The notes: generated by a model from the sequence alone, not told the origin. A DNA stretch of 7,770 nucleotides from Gemmobacter sp. (GCA_003509785.1 DOMY01000211.1:20124-27893), one strand, 5' to 3'; positions 1 through 6,684 are shown, numbered from the stretch's first letter. A program made the numbers and translations.

Positions 1-410
1 AGCCTGTCCAGATCAGGCCCATCGCCCGGCAGCAGCCGCAGCACCACCCGGCATTCGTGATCGGCAAGATAATCACGGCGGCGGCGGTGCGGGCTGTCAT
101 AGGTGGCGCCCGCCCGTTCATCCGGGCGGCCCCATGTCGTCCAGCCACGGTCATTTCCGCCGAGCTTGGCATTCTGGTTGTCTGTCAGAACCCTGCCCTC
201 TCGGGCGATCAACGCGCCAAAGACCAGCCGGTCCTGAAGGGCCTGATGGGCGGCGCCATCTTCGCGGCGCCAGCCAAGCCCATTGGCAAACAGCCCTGTC
301 AGCGCCGAGGTCGATGGAAAATCACGGGTCGGCCCGACATGGTCGATGGACACACCACCAAAGGCCATCAGCGGTGCGGTCAGGCGCAGATGCAACCAGC
401 GCAGGGTCAT
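1..410 (-). CDS. cas5e: Cas5e (CasD), type I-E Cascade subunit, 3' part cut by window edge
   Basis: Cas5e is the Cascade subunit that grips the 5' handle of the crRNA and links the Cas7 backbone to Cas8e. The first 136 codons are present and the frame is still open at base 1. Sequence features match the family: an N-terminal beta strand (MTLRWLHLRLTAPLMAFGG), then DHVGPTRDFPSTSALTGLFANGLGW at about residues 24-47 (family pattern GPTRxFPS...TGLxANALGW), and the basic stretch HRRRRDYLADH near residues 108-118. Family members are usually about 220-250 residues, so roughly 40% lies outside the window. The ATG overlaps the cas7e stop as ATGA (bases 407-410). I see no good Shine-Dalgarno sequence, so translation probably depends on ribosomes finishing cas7e. 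Identification as Cas5e is firm from motif and position. Completeness of the gene cannot be judged. Confidence 0.93.
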   Translation of the reverse strand, partial: MTLRWLHLRLTAPLMAFGGVSIDHVGPTRDFPSTSALTGLFANGLGWRREDGAAHQALQDRLVFGALIAREGRVLTDNQNAKLGGNDRGWTTWGRPDERAGATYDSPHRRRRDYLADHECRVVLRLLPGDGPDLDR

Positions 411-1543
411 GCTGCAGGCCCGGCCAGTTGCAAGGGCAGATTCTTGGCAAAACTGGCCAGATCGGCCAGCGTGCCACGGACAGCCGCAGGAACTTCGGTA
501 TTGGCCAGCGACATCACGCGCCGGGTCTCGCCTGTGGCATAGGCGTCATCCAGCCTTGCCAGATGTTCCGACAGCGCCGCAACCGCCTGCCCGGTTTCGG
601 CGCGGCACGGGCTGCGGAACGCCTCGGCAAGCGAACGGGGCTGGCGGTCACCCGCCTCCACCAGCAGGAAAGAGGCACGGGAATAGGGGGCCGTGGACCC
701 CAGCTTGGCCCCCGGCGAGACTTCGGCGATCAGGTAAAGCAGGTTGTGCAGAACATCGCCCGCAAGCCGGGCATCGCCGCCCAGGTTCAACAGCAGGCCC
801 GGCAGATCGACCACGACATAGCCATAGAACAGGCCCGAGGTCAGTTCGGTTTCCTGAATGGTATCGGCGCCGGTATCCTCGTCCCGCGCCAGATCGTCGG
901 CGGCGATGAAGTAATCGCTCTCCGCCTCTTCGGCGTGAACGGTGAAGGCATGGGCGACATGCACCGGCGCGTCGATATTGGCCTTGGGGTCCGAGGTGAC
1001 CATCCGTCCGAACAGGGCGCCGGTCAGGCCGCCAGGCAGTTTTGCGCCTTCGCTCATCGTCTTGAGATTGGCCTTGTGGGCCTTGTTCCATTCCTTGGCC
1101 AGTTCTGCCGCCGCCTTGGCATCGCCACCCGCCTCGGCCACCAGCCGCTGCGCCTCGGTGGTCAGATAAGCCACCTCCACCTCGCCCAGAAGCAGGGTCT
1201 GGCGGGATTTCTTGTCGGTGCCCTTGTCGCCGTAGATGGCGGTCAGCATGGCCTCCTTGATCGGCTTTACAACTGCCGCATCGATATCTGCTGCCCAATC
1301 GGCGAAAACCTTGCGATCCACCGTTTCGCGCGACCGGAACGCATCATCGGCCCCTGCAATGCGATGCAGGCTGTGCGGATCATCGGCCAAACGCCAGTGC
1401 CGCTTCAGGCATTGCGAACTGACACGGGTGCGCAGATGCCCGCCATAGGGCAGCCGCTTGGCCAGACCGGAATCATCCCGGTTCAGCAGCGCTGCCGTAT
1501 AGGGTGCCAGAAAATGGATCTGCAGGAAGCGCGGTTCAGTCAT
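407..1543 (-). CDS. cas7e: Cas7e (CasC), type I-E Cascade backbone subunit
   Basis: Cas7e polymerises along the crRNA spacer (six copies in E. coli Cascade) and forms the surface on which target DNA pairs. The product is 378 residues, close to E. coli CasC (363). Family landmarks: FLAPYTAALLNRDDSG (11-26), YGGHLRTRVSSQCLKRHWR (33-51, the RAMP-type RNA-binding start), ALFGRM (176-181), a VAHAFTVH stretch (196-203) followed by DYFIAADDL, and a Gly/Leu-rich C-terminal part with GSTAPYSRASFLLVEAG. I chose the ATG at 1543 rather than an in-frame start 29 codons upstream. The shorter product begins exactly where the family does (MTEPRFLQIHFL), and GAGGA lies 8 bases upstream of it. The start overlaps the cse2 stop by 8 bases and the stop overlaps the cas5e start by 4. 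No damage is visible. Confidence 0.97.
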   Translation of the reverse strand: MTEPRFLQIHFLAPYTAALLNRDDSGLAKRLPYGGHLRTRVSSQCLKRHWRLADDPHSLHRIAGADDAFRSRETVDRKVFADWAADIDAAVVKPIKEAMLTAIYGDKGTDKKSRQTLLLGEVEVAYLTTEAQRLVAEAGGDAKAAAELAKEWNKAHKANLKTMSEGAKLPGGLTGALFGRMVTSDPKANIDAPVHVAHAFTVHAEEAESDYFIAADDLARDEDTGADTIQETELTSGLFYGYVVVDLPGLLLNLGGDARLAGDVLHNLLYLIAEVSPGAKLGSTAPYSRASFLLVEAGDRQPRSLAEAFRSPCRAETGQAVAALSEHLARLDDAYATGETRRVMSLANTEVPAAVRGTLADLASFAKNLPLQLAGPAA

Positions 1544-2030
1544 TTTGGATATCCTCGGTCTGCGAAGCGTCAGATTGCTTGTAATAGGCGCGGGCCAGAT
1601 GGCGGCTGTCGTCGGGGCGGAATATGGCACGGGCCAGATCGACGACGCTCACGCCGGGGGTCTTGCGGGCGGACATGCGGATCGCGCGTTCCAGCGCATC
1701 GTCGCGGGATGCCCCGCGGGCCGCGATCAGCCGCGCCAGTCGCTGTTCGCTGAAACCGGCTTCGTGTAGAGCCGCCCCCAGCGGTCGCTTGCCATCATGG
1801 ATCGAGGTTTCACGGCTGGCGGGTGTCAGCAGCGCCACCAGCCGGGTGAAGCGCAGCCAGCCCTCCTCCTGCCAGCGCGGGATGTCCAGCCGCGCGACCT
1901 GCCGCCAGAACAACGGCGCCCCCGCAGGCCCCATGCGCCGCGCATCGGCCTTTTCACCGGGGTCGGCTGCGGCAATCGCGGCGGCAATCGCCATGGCCCG
2001 GCGGGGCATCTCGTCGGTTTCGTCAACCAT
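1536..2030 (-). CDS. cse2: Cse2 (CasB, Cas11), type I-E Cascade small subunit
   Basis: Cse2 is the small, mostly helical subunit, present as two copies in E. coli Cascade. It lines the belly of the complex and stabilises the displaced non-target strand of the R-loop. The product is 164 residues (E. coli CasB is 160). Typical features are an FWRQVARLDIPR block (about 41-52), RFTRLVALLTP (about 60-70), PLGAALHEAGFSEQRLARLI (about 83-102) and a C-terminal VSVVDLARAIF...HLARAYYK helix pair, with many Arg/Lys residues suited to nucleic acid contact. AGGAG lies 7 bases before the ATG, inside cas8e. The gene overlaps cas8e by 8 bases and cas7e by 8 bases. The family diverges fast in sequence, so position between cas8e and cas7e and length contribute strongly to the call. 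Confidence 0.95.
   Translation of the reverse strand: MVDETDEMPRRAMAIAAAIAAADPGEKADARRMGPAGAPLFWRQVARLDIPRWQEEGWLRFTRLVALLTPASRETSIHDGKRPLGAALHEAGFSEQRLARLIAARGASRDDALERAIRMSARKTPGVSVVDLARAIFRPDDSRHLARAYYKQSDASQTEDIQND
1552..1556 (-). promoter_or_regulatory. Shine-Dalgarno sequence of cas7e inside cse2
   Basis: On the minus strand GAGGA is followed by eight bases and then the cas7e ATG at 1543. It decides between this ATG and an in-frame start 87 bases further upstream, which would add 29 residues not typical of the family. Confidence 0.7.
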
Positions 2031-3534
2031 CGACCTTCTCCTGTTTCCACTCCCGCATTGCGAAATGCAGCCCGCGTTCCAGCGCCTGCCAGCCCCGCAC
2101 CTCGGCGCGCGGGCGCATCAGGCTGGCGCAGGGCATGCCGGGCAGCGCCTCGCGAAATTCCGCACGGGCCTGCGCGGCCAGCCGTTCCAGAAAGGCCAGA
2201 TGCAGGGGGGCAAAGTCGGCATCGACCTTTGCTTCCATCCGCAGCCAAAGTTCGGGAAAGAACCATTCGTCGGCCTTGCGCCGCAGCGTTGCGCGCGCGG
2301 GCAGGCTGCGGGCGTAATGTGGCTTGCCCAGTTTTTCCCTGTCGCCGCCCGCCGCCACGGTTGCCAGCCCGTTGCGCAGCGCCAGATCGACAGAGGCGAT
2401 GTCTTTCAGAATGCCATCCGCAACCATTGTCGGCTTTTCGCCGAACAGCTGCCGCAGCATGACCTTTGGCACCGGCACGACACGCGATTTGAAACCATCG
2501 GTCTTGGAATTGCCGCGCGAAAACGCCTCGGCCACCAGCAGCATCGGTTCACGGGCCTCTTCAGCATGGCTGCGCGCCAGCGGGGGCACATGCCATTCGC
2601 GCTTGTCTTTCCTGAACAGCAGCCGCACCAGCAGCTCATGCGTCCAGTCCTGTTCCCCCAAGGTAAGGCTTTTCCCTTCGGCGATATGCAGGGGCGCCCA
2701 GGGGTCGCCGGTATTGCCCATCGCTTCCTTGCCCGCCACACGCGCGGCCTTTGACGTGCTGCGCTCGGCCAGGATCCGGCCGTGCTGCACCACCAGCCGG
2801 ACACGGCGGCAAACCTCGATGAACAGGGGATCAAGGCCCGCCAGTTCCAGTGATCGCCCCTCGGGCCATGGTTCCAGCCAGAGCAGCGCCTTGCCCTCCA
2901 GTCCCTGCCGCGCCGCCAGCAGCCGCGACACATCGCGCGCCCACCAGGCCGAGGGATCGGCCTGCGCCGATCCCGCCCGCGCCGGGGCCAGGCCCAGCAA
3001 TACCCGCGATGACGATCCGCCGTTCATTCGGGCGATGCCATAGTTTCCGGCGCCGCCAAACCCCTCCATCGTCTGCAGGCTGACCAGCGCAAAGATCCAG
3101 TCCTGCGGCGCAGCCTGCCGGGCGATCTCGCGCTTGATGTCGTGGTTGCGCGAGGTGATCAGCATGTCCAGCGCATCGGGGGTGGCGACGCCCGACCATT
3201 TCAACCCGCCGGGATCGGCTGGTTGCAGAAAGGCGGGCAGGCGACTGTCCGCACCCAGCAGATGCCAAGGCTCATCCCCCGGAAAGGTAGAGGTCAGCCC
3301 GCGCAGGGCGGCGCACCAGTCCTCCTCAACCAGCGGCAGATCTCGCCGCCCGGCCGCATCCAGCGCCAGCACGGCCAGCTGCACCAGGAACATGTGCCAG
3401 GCCGGGCGCTGATGTGGGCGCAGCGCGGGAAAGCCCTGCACCTCGCCCCGCGCCATCGCCGCCAGCAGACCGGGAAGGCTGTGCCATCCCCGATCGGTCT
3501 GGATCAGCGGTTCATGCAGCAGATCATGTGTCAT
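2023..3534 (-). CDS. cas8e: Cas8e (Cse1, CasA), type I-E Cascade large subunit
   Basis: Cas8e is the large Cascade subunit. It reads the PAM, starts unwinding of target DNA and is the docking surface for Cas3. The product is 503 residues, almost identical in length to E. coli CasA (502). Landmarks are an N-terminal LLHEPLIQT opening, GFPALRPHQRPAWHMFLVQL (34-53), LITSRNHDIKREIA (125-138, the region holding the L1 loop in characterised homologues), WIFALVSLQTMEGFGGAGNYGIARMNGG (146-173), which includes a glycine-rich loop, and a C-terminal helical bundle from about residue 370. The assignment of L1 and the glycine loop is by family resemblance, not alignment. AAGGAG lies 7 bases before the ATG, inside the cas3 coding region, and the start overlaps the cas3 stop by 11 bases. 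No frameshift or missing segment is apparent. Confidence 0.97.
   Translation of the reverse strand: MTHDLLHEPLIQTDRGWHSLPGLLAAMARGEVQGFPALRPHQRPAWHMFLVQLAVLALDAAGRRDLPLVEEDWCAALRGLTSTFPGDEPWHLLGADSRLPAFLQPADPGGLKWSGVATPDALDMLITSRNHDIKREIARQAAPQDWIFALVSLQTMEGFGGAGNYGIARMNGGSSSRVLLGLAPARAGSAQADPSAWWARDVSRLLAARQGLEGKALLWLEPWPEGRSLELAGLDPLFIEVCRRVRLVVQHGRILAERSTSKAARVAGKEAMGNTGDPWAPLHIAEGKSLTLGEQDWTHELLVRLLFRKDKREWHVPPLARSHAEEAREPMLLVAEAFSRGNSKTDGFKSRVVPVPKVMLRQLFGEKPTMVADGILKDIASVDLALRNGLATVAAGGDREKLGKPHYARSLPARATLRRKADEWFFPELWLRMEAKVDADFAPLHLAFLERLAAQARAEFREALPGMPCASLMRPRAEVRGWQALERGLHFAMREWKQEKVDG
2038..2042 (-). promoter_or_regulatory. Shine-Dalgarno sequence of cse2 inside cas8e
   Basis: On the minus strand AGGAG is followed by seven bases and then the cse2 ATG at 2030. 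It sits in the 3' end of cas8e and supports this start codon for cse2. Confidence 0.7.
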
Positions 3535-6025
3535 GTTTCGCTCCTTGTCCCAGACCAGCGAAACCGTAGGGCATGGTCAGCTGGGAAACGGTGATCGTCA
3601 TCGGCGGGCCTTTTTCGACGTAAACCATCTCCTCCCCCGTCAGCCCGCGTGACCAATGGGTCGGCAGGGCGAGCCGGGTGATCGGCGTGCCGAAGGCGCC
3701 CAGAGTGCCGGGCGGTAGACGCAGCACCACGCCCTCCTCGCCCAGCCGGGTGCGGATCTTTTCTTCATCCGGAAAGCATTCCAGCGGCTTCCCGCGATCC
3801 AGCAGCACCAGCCCAGCCGTCCGCATCTCGGCCAGAGCCTTGCCGGTCACGCGCTGGTAATAGGACTGCCAACCCCGCGCCTCGGCCAGCGCCGACAGGG
3901 CATCGGGGTGGGTTGCGGCCTCCACCAGCTGGCGGTTCATCGCGGGGATCTGCCAGATGGGCCGTGTCTCGATCTGGTCGAGCGTCGCGGCCAGCCCCGG
4001 CACATCGACATAGACCCCCGCAAGGCTCGGCCCGCCCGCAAAGGCGCCTAGCCCGTTGTCGGCCGCCCGCGTCAGGGGATCAAGACCGGCCTCCGGGCAC
4101 AGCACCACCGCCCGGGCTGTCTGATACCCGGCAGGCCGTGGCCGTTTGTGCCGGTGCAGCCGCCCGATACGCTGCAGCAGAACATCCATCGGGCAGAGGT
4201 CGGTGATGAGAAAGTCAGCGCATAAGTCCAATGATTGTTCCAGCGTCTGCGTGCCGACAACGATCCGCCCCCCTAGGGCACTGTCCTTGCCGATGGCCTG
4301 TTCGACCGCATGGTCCAGCAAGGCCCGATCCTCCGCAGCGAAACGGCTGTGATGCAGCGTCGGGATGCCATTCACTGTTAGCAGCAGATCGGCGGCCTGG
4401 GTCTGGCAGGCGGCAAAAGTTTCCTGCGCCCGCGCCACCGTATTGCGGATTACCAGCACGCGCGCGCCCTGACGCGCCGCCTGCACGGCTAGCGCCGCCG
4501 CATCCGCGCCCGACCAGCCTGCCTGCGCCTGCACCGTGACCACCTTGGCGCCGTTAGGATCGGCGGCCACCGGATGCAGCCCCGCCGATGTCCAGACTGC
4601 CGGATAGGCCAGCGCGGTATCCGTTGCCAGATCCGCGGGCGTCTCGTTCCGCCAGCGCCGCCGTGCCGCCGCCCCCAATGTGGCCGACATCAGTAGCACA
4701 TGCCCGCCCAACCCCAGATGGCTGCGCACCAGATTGCGCTGCACCTCGGTCATGTAAGGGTCCGAAGCATGCACCTCGTCGATCACCAGCAGCCCGCGCG
4801 ACAGGGCGGTGCCGCGCAGATGCGCATACTTCACCTGCAGCCCGCCAAGCGCCACCTGATCGACGGTGCCAACCGCAACCTGCGCCGCCAGATATCGGGC
4901 GGAATGTTCGGCCGCCCAACGCGCAGGATTCTGCTGTTCGTCATCCCAGAGCATCGAGAAATCGGGCAGGCGCTGCCCCTTTGCCTCGCCTGCCATGACC
5001 TGACCGGGGATCGCCAGAACCGCCTCTGGCGCCGGATCGAATATCCGTCCGAGCGCGGTATTCACGCGACCATGCAATTGCCGCGCCGCGGCCCGTGTCG
5101 GCACCGCGAAGTAAAGCGCCTCCACCTCGCCCGCCGCTACCAGCGCGGCAAAGCGCCAGAGCGCTGCTTCCGTCTTGCCCGATCCGGTTTCCGATTCCAG
5201 CAGTATCAGGCGCTCATGTGCCGAGATATCACCCACCGCCCGCTGCGCAGGGCGTGGTGCCGGATGATCAGAAATCAGCGGCCAGCTGACGGCGGCCTTC
5301 AGCGTCAGCCGGGCATCCAGCCCAATTTCCGCCAGACGCCGCGCGGCCTGCGCCTGTGCCGTTTCCCAGTAATCCGGCTGAAACGGTGCCATGAAGGGAA
5401 AGGCGCCGCGATCCGACCCGATCCAGTCGGCCAGAATCAGCAGCCCGCAGATGAAATGCAGAAAGGTTGGCTCCGGTGGCGGCGGCTGTGCGGTGGCTAT
5501 TTCCGGGAACCATGACAGCAGTGCCTTGCCCATCACGGCCTCTTCGGCTCGCCAGTCGTAATCCGCCAGAACAGGAAAGGCTGCACCGGCCTTTCCTGGA
5601 TCGGGAACCGGAACCGGCCGCCCATGATGTGCCAAGATCGCGGCAAGCCAGTCGCCTATCCCCGGCCAGGCTGCCAGATAGGTGATTGCCCCATCCAGCG
5701 CTTCGGGACGTGGCAGATGTGACCAGAGCCAGCCACATTCCAGATGCCCCCTCAGGCTCAGGCCATGGCCCTCAGGCCAGGCCTTGGCCTGAAATCCCGG
5801 CGCTAGCTTGCCGATGTCATGGAGAAAGGCGAGCGCGGCAAGGCAGGCGATCTCATCTTCGCGCAGCCTTCGTCCCAATGCGCACTCGGCGCGGTTTCGC
5901 CAGCATGGGTGACTCAGCAGCGCCGAAAAAACAGCGGCAACATCTGCAGAATGATGCGCAAGGTGGTGATATTCACTAGAGAAACGATCAGCTTTGCCCC
6001 ATGCAGCAAACTTCAAAACATACAT
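3524..6025 (-). CDS. cas3: Cas3 HD nuclease-helicase, type I-E
   Basis: Cas3 is recruited to Cascade-bound DNA and nicks, unwinds and degrades the displaced strand. From the ATG at 6025 it is 833 residues (E. coli Cas3 is 888). The HD domain (about 1-230) has HHLAHHSADV (20-29), FLHDIGK with H69/D70/K73, H94, the H134-H135 pair and D200, the expected metal-binding set. The helicase has Walker A ETGSGKTEA (279-287), DEVH (416-419), SAT (447-449), TQTLEQSLD (592-600) and QRIGRLHRH (618-626). The C-terminal domain runs to the end. All motifs are intact, so the enzyme is probably active. An in-frame TTG at 6040 would add five residues. I prefer the ATG, but neither has a clear Shine-Dalgarno sequence. 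This is the first cas gene of the operon; its stop overlaps the cas8e start, so both should share a transcript. Confidence 0.97.
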   Translation of the reverse strand: MYVLKFAAWGKADRFSSEYHHLAHHSADVAAVFSALLSHPCWRNRAECALGRRLREDEIACLAALAFLHDIGKLAPGFQAKAWPEGHGLSLRGHLECGWLWSHLPRPEALDGAITYLAAWPGIGDWLAAILAHHGRPVPVPDPGKAGAAFPVLADYDWRAEEAVMGKALLSWFPEIATAQPPPPEPTFLHFICGLLILADWIGSDRGAFPFMAPFQPDYWETAQAQAARRLAEIGLDARLTLKAAVSWPLISDHPAPRPAQRAVGDISAHERLILLESETGSGKTEAALWRFAALVAAGEVEALYFAVPTRAAARQLHGRVNTALGRIFDPAPEAVLAIPGQVMAGEAKGQRLPDFSMLWDDEQQNPARWAAEHSARYLAAQVAVGTVDQVALGGLQVKYAHLRGTALSRGLLVIDEVHASDPYMTEVQRNLVRSHLGLGGHVLLMSATLGAAARRRWRNETPADLATDTALAYPAVWTSAGLHPVAADPNGAKVVTVQAQAGWSGADAAALAVQAARQGARVLVIRNTVARAQETFAACQTQAADLLLTVNGIPTLHHSRFAAEDRALLDHAVEQAIGKDSALGGRIVVGTQTLEQSLDLCADFLITDLCPMDVLLQRIGRLHRHKRPRPAGYQTARAVVLCPEAGLDPLTRAADNGLGAFAGGPSLAGVYVDVPGLAATLDQIETRPIWQIPAMNRQLVEAATHPDALSALAEARGWQSYYQRVTGKALAEMRTAGLVLLDRGKPLECFPDEEKIRTRLGEEGVVLRLPPGTLGAFGTPITRLALPTHWSRGLTGEEMVYVEKGPPMTITVSQLTMPYGFAGLGQGAKHDT
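3541..3546 (-). promoter_or_regulatory. Shine-Dalgarno sequence of cas8e inside cas3
   Basis: On the minus strand AAGGAG is followed by seven bases and then the ATG of cas8e at 3534. It lies within the last codons of cas3. It fixes the cas8e start and implies that translation of cas8e can begin independently, not only by re-initiation after cas3. Confidence 0.75.
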
Positions 6026-6181
6026 TTCAAAACAACCCAAGAGGTAGAGCTAAACCTTGAAACACCGCAAGGCAGTGTGGCAATAGAAATCTGCGTCAGT
6101 TGCTTACCTTGCAAAAGATCTTCGGCAAGATGCAGGCTGCGTGCCTCCCTTTCGGCAGAGACCGTATGAACTTTCCATAGC

Positions 6182-6201
6182 GTAGGGCGGGAAAGCCCTA
6201 C
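6182..6201. repeat. Perfect 7-bp hairpin upstream of cas3
   Basis: GTAGGGC (6182-6188) and GCCCTAC (6195-6201) are exact inverted repeats around a six-base loop. Neither strand has a T-run after it, so it does not look like an intrinsic terminator. It lies about 155 bases upstream of the cas3 start and could be an operator, a leader RNA hairpin or a leftover of a mobile element. Only the symmetry is seen; function is unknown. Confidence 0.5.
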
Positions 6202-6283
6202 ACAAGGCGATATCCTGACACACTCGCAACCAGTAGCAAGCAAGCGCAATCAGGATGGCGGGTTTTTTGGCTGGTATCTACCA

Positions 6284-6309
6284 GAAATCATGGAATTTCC
6301 AATGATTTC
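6284..6309. repeat. AT-rich imperfect hairpin just downstream of tRNA-Ser
   Basis: GAAATCA (6284-6290) pairs with TGATTTC (6303-6309). Inside it TGGA (6291-6294) pairs with TCCA (6298-6301) around a three-base loop, with a single bulged base at 6302. That gives an 11-bp stem ten bases beyond the tRNA 3' end in the direction of tRNA transcription. It may help terminate or process the tRNA transcript, but no U-tract follows, so this is a guess. Confidence 0.45.
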
Positions 6310-6318
6310 AAAGGCATG

Positions 6319-6408
6319 TGGCGGAGACGAAGGGATTCGAACCCTCGAGACCCTTCCGGGCCTGCACCCTTAGCAGGGGTGTGCCTTCGACCACTCGGCC
6401 ACATCTCC
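6319..6408 (-). tRNA. tRNA-Ser (anticodon GCT)
   Basis: This is a complete class II tRNA of 90 bases including an encoded CCA (6319-6321). The acceptor stem is GGAGATG paired with CGTCTCC (6323-6329, one G-U pair), with discriminator G. The anticodon stem CACCC/GGGTG encloses the loop CTGCTAA, giving anticodon GCT at 6372-6374, which reads the serine codons AGC and AGU. A long variable arm follows, as expected for serine tRNAs, then a T arm with the TTCGAAT loop. The D arm carries the usual GCCGAGTGG opening. It shares the strand of both kdpDE and the cas operon. Its 3' end points at the cas operon, so it is a plausible integration site. Confidence 0.97.
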
Positions 6409-6415
6409 GTTGGCG

Positions 6416-6444
6416 GGTTTAGCGGCGCGGTGCTGTGTCTACAA
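6416..6444 (-). promoter_or_regulatory. Possible promoter of tRNA-Ser
   Basis: On the minus strand TTGTAG (6439-6444) and TAAACC (6416-6421) are separated by 17 bases, and the second lies 7 bases before the tRNA 5' end. Each hexamer matches the sigma-70 consensus at only three positions. Spacing and place are right but the match is weak. Confidence 0.3.
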
Positions 6445-6684
6445 GGGGGAAAATGTGGGCGCAGCGGCGGCGCGGCATGAAAAGCGACCCTGTGCAGCTG
6501 TCGGTGTAGCGTGACAGCAAGTTTTGCAGCAGAACAGTTCCCACTATCGACAGTTAACCTGCGCATCAAACATCCGATCTGAAAATGGCGCCAGCCGCTT
6601 GAGATCGCACTGTCAGGACATACGGCGGATTGGCGAGTTGCTGGGCTGGCCGAAAGCCGAACTTGAGGCCTCCTGACCAGCTCT

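Larger units (their letters stand above)
6026..6318. other. Spacer between tRNA-Ser and cas3, no convincing gene
   Basis: This 293-base stretch is AT-richer than its surroundings (29 of the 60 bases 6041-6100 are G or C). It should contain the promoter and leader of the cas operon, but I cannot pick a convincing -35/-10 pair. A TTGCCA-like hexamer on the minus strand at 6080-6085 has no good partner. It holds several inverted repeats: 6062-6078, 6108-6129 (around the palindrome AAGATCTT), 6182-6201, 6212-6256 and 6284-6309. None is followed by a clear U-tract in the direction of transcription. I see no CRISPR repeats in it. The open frame at 6013-6249 on the minus strand starts with TTG, has no Shine-Dalgarno sequence and does not look like protein. 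Confidence 0.6.

Noticed and set aside
134..1753. 539-codon open frame on the plus strand
   Set aside because: It lies antisense to cas5e, cas7e and cse2, all with clear family motifs. Long antisense frames are common in GC-rich DNA, and its translation is low-complexity Arg/Gly/Gln-rich with no domain.
1624..2754. 376-codon open frame on the plus strand
   Set aside because: It is antisense to cse2 and cas8e, has no recognisable motif and no ribosome site, and is explained as a GC-rich shadow.
4700..5515. 271-codon open frame on the plus strand
   Set aside because: It is antisense to the Cas3 helicase and HD domains, whose catalytic motifs show that the minus strand is coding.
6013..6249. 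78-codon open frame between the tRNA and cas3 on the minus strand
   Set aside because: It starts with TTG without a Shine-Dalgarno sequence, is rich in Cys/Arg/Ser with no motif, and lies in the AT-richer spacer. Its overlap with the cas3 start resembles the other junctions but is not enough.
6251..6270. Run of six T after GGCGGG as a plus-strand terminator
   Set aside because: There is no GC-rich stem directly before the T-run and no plus-strand gene upstream that would need it.
6026..6318. CRISPR array or leader next to cas3
   Set aside because: No repeated unit of about 28-29 bases with regular spacing is present. The inverted repeats differ in sequence and spacing.
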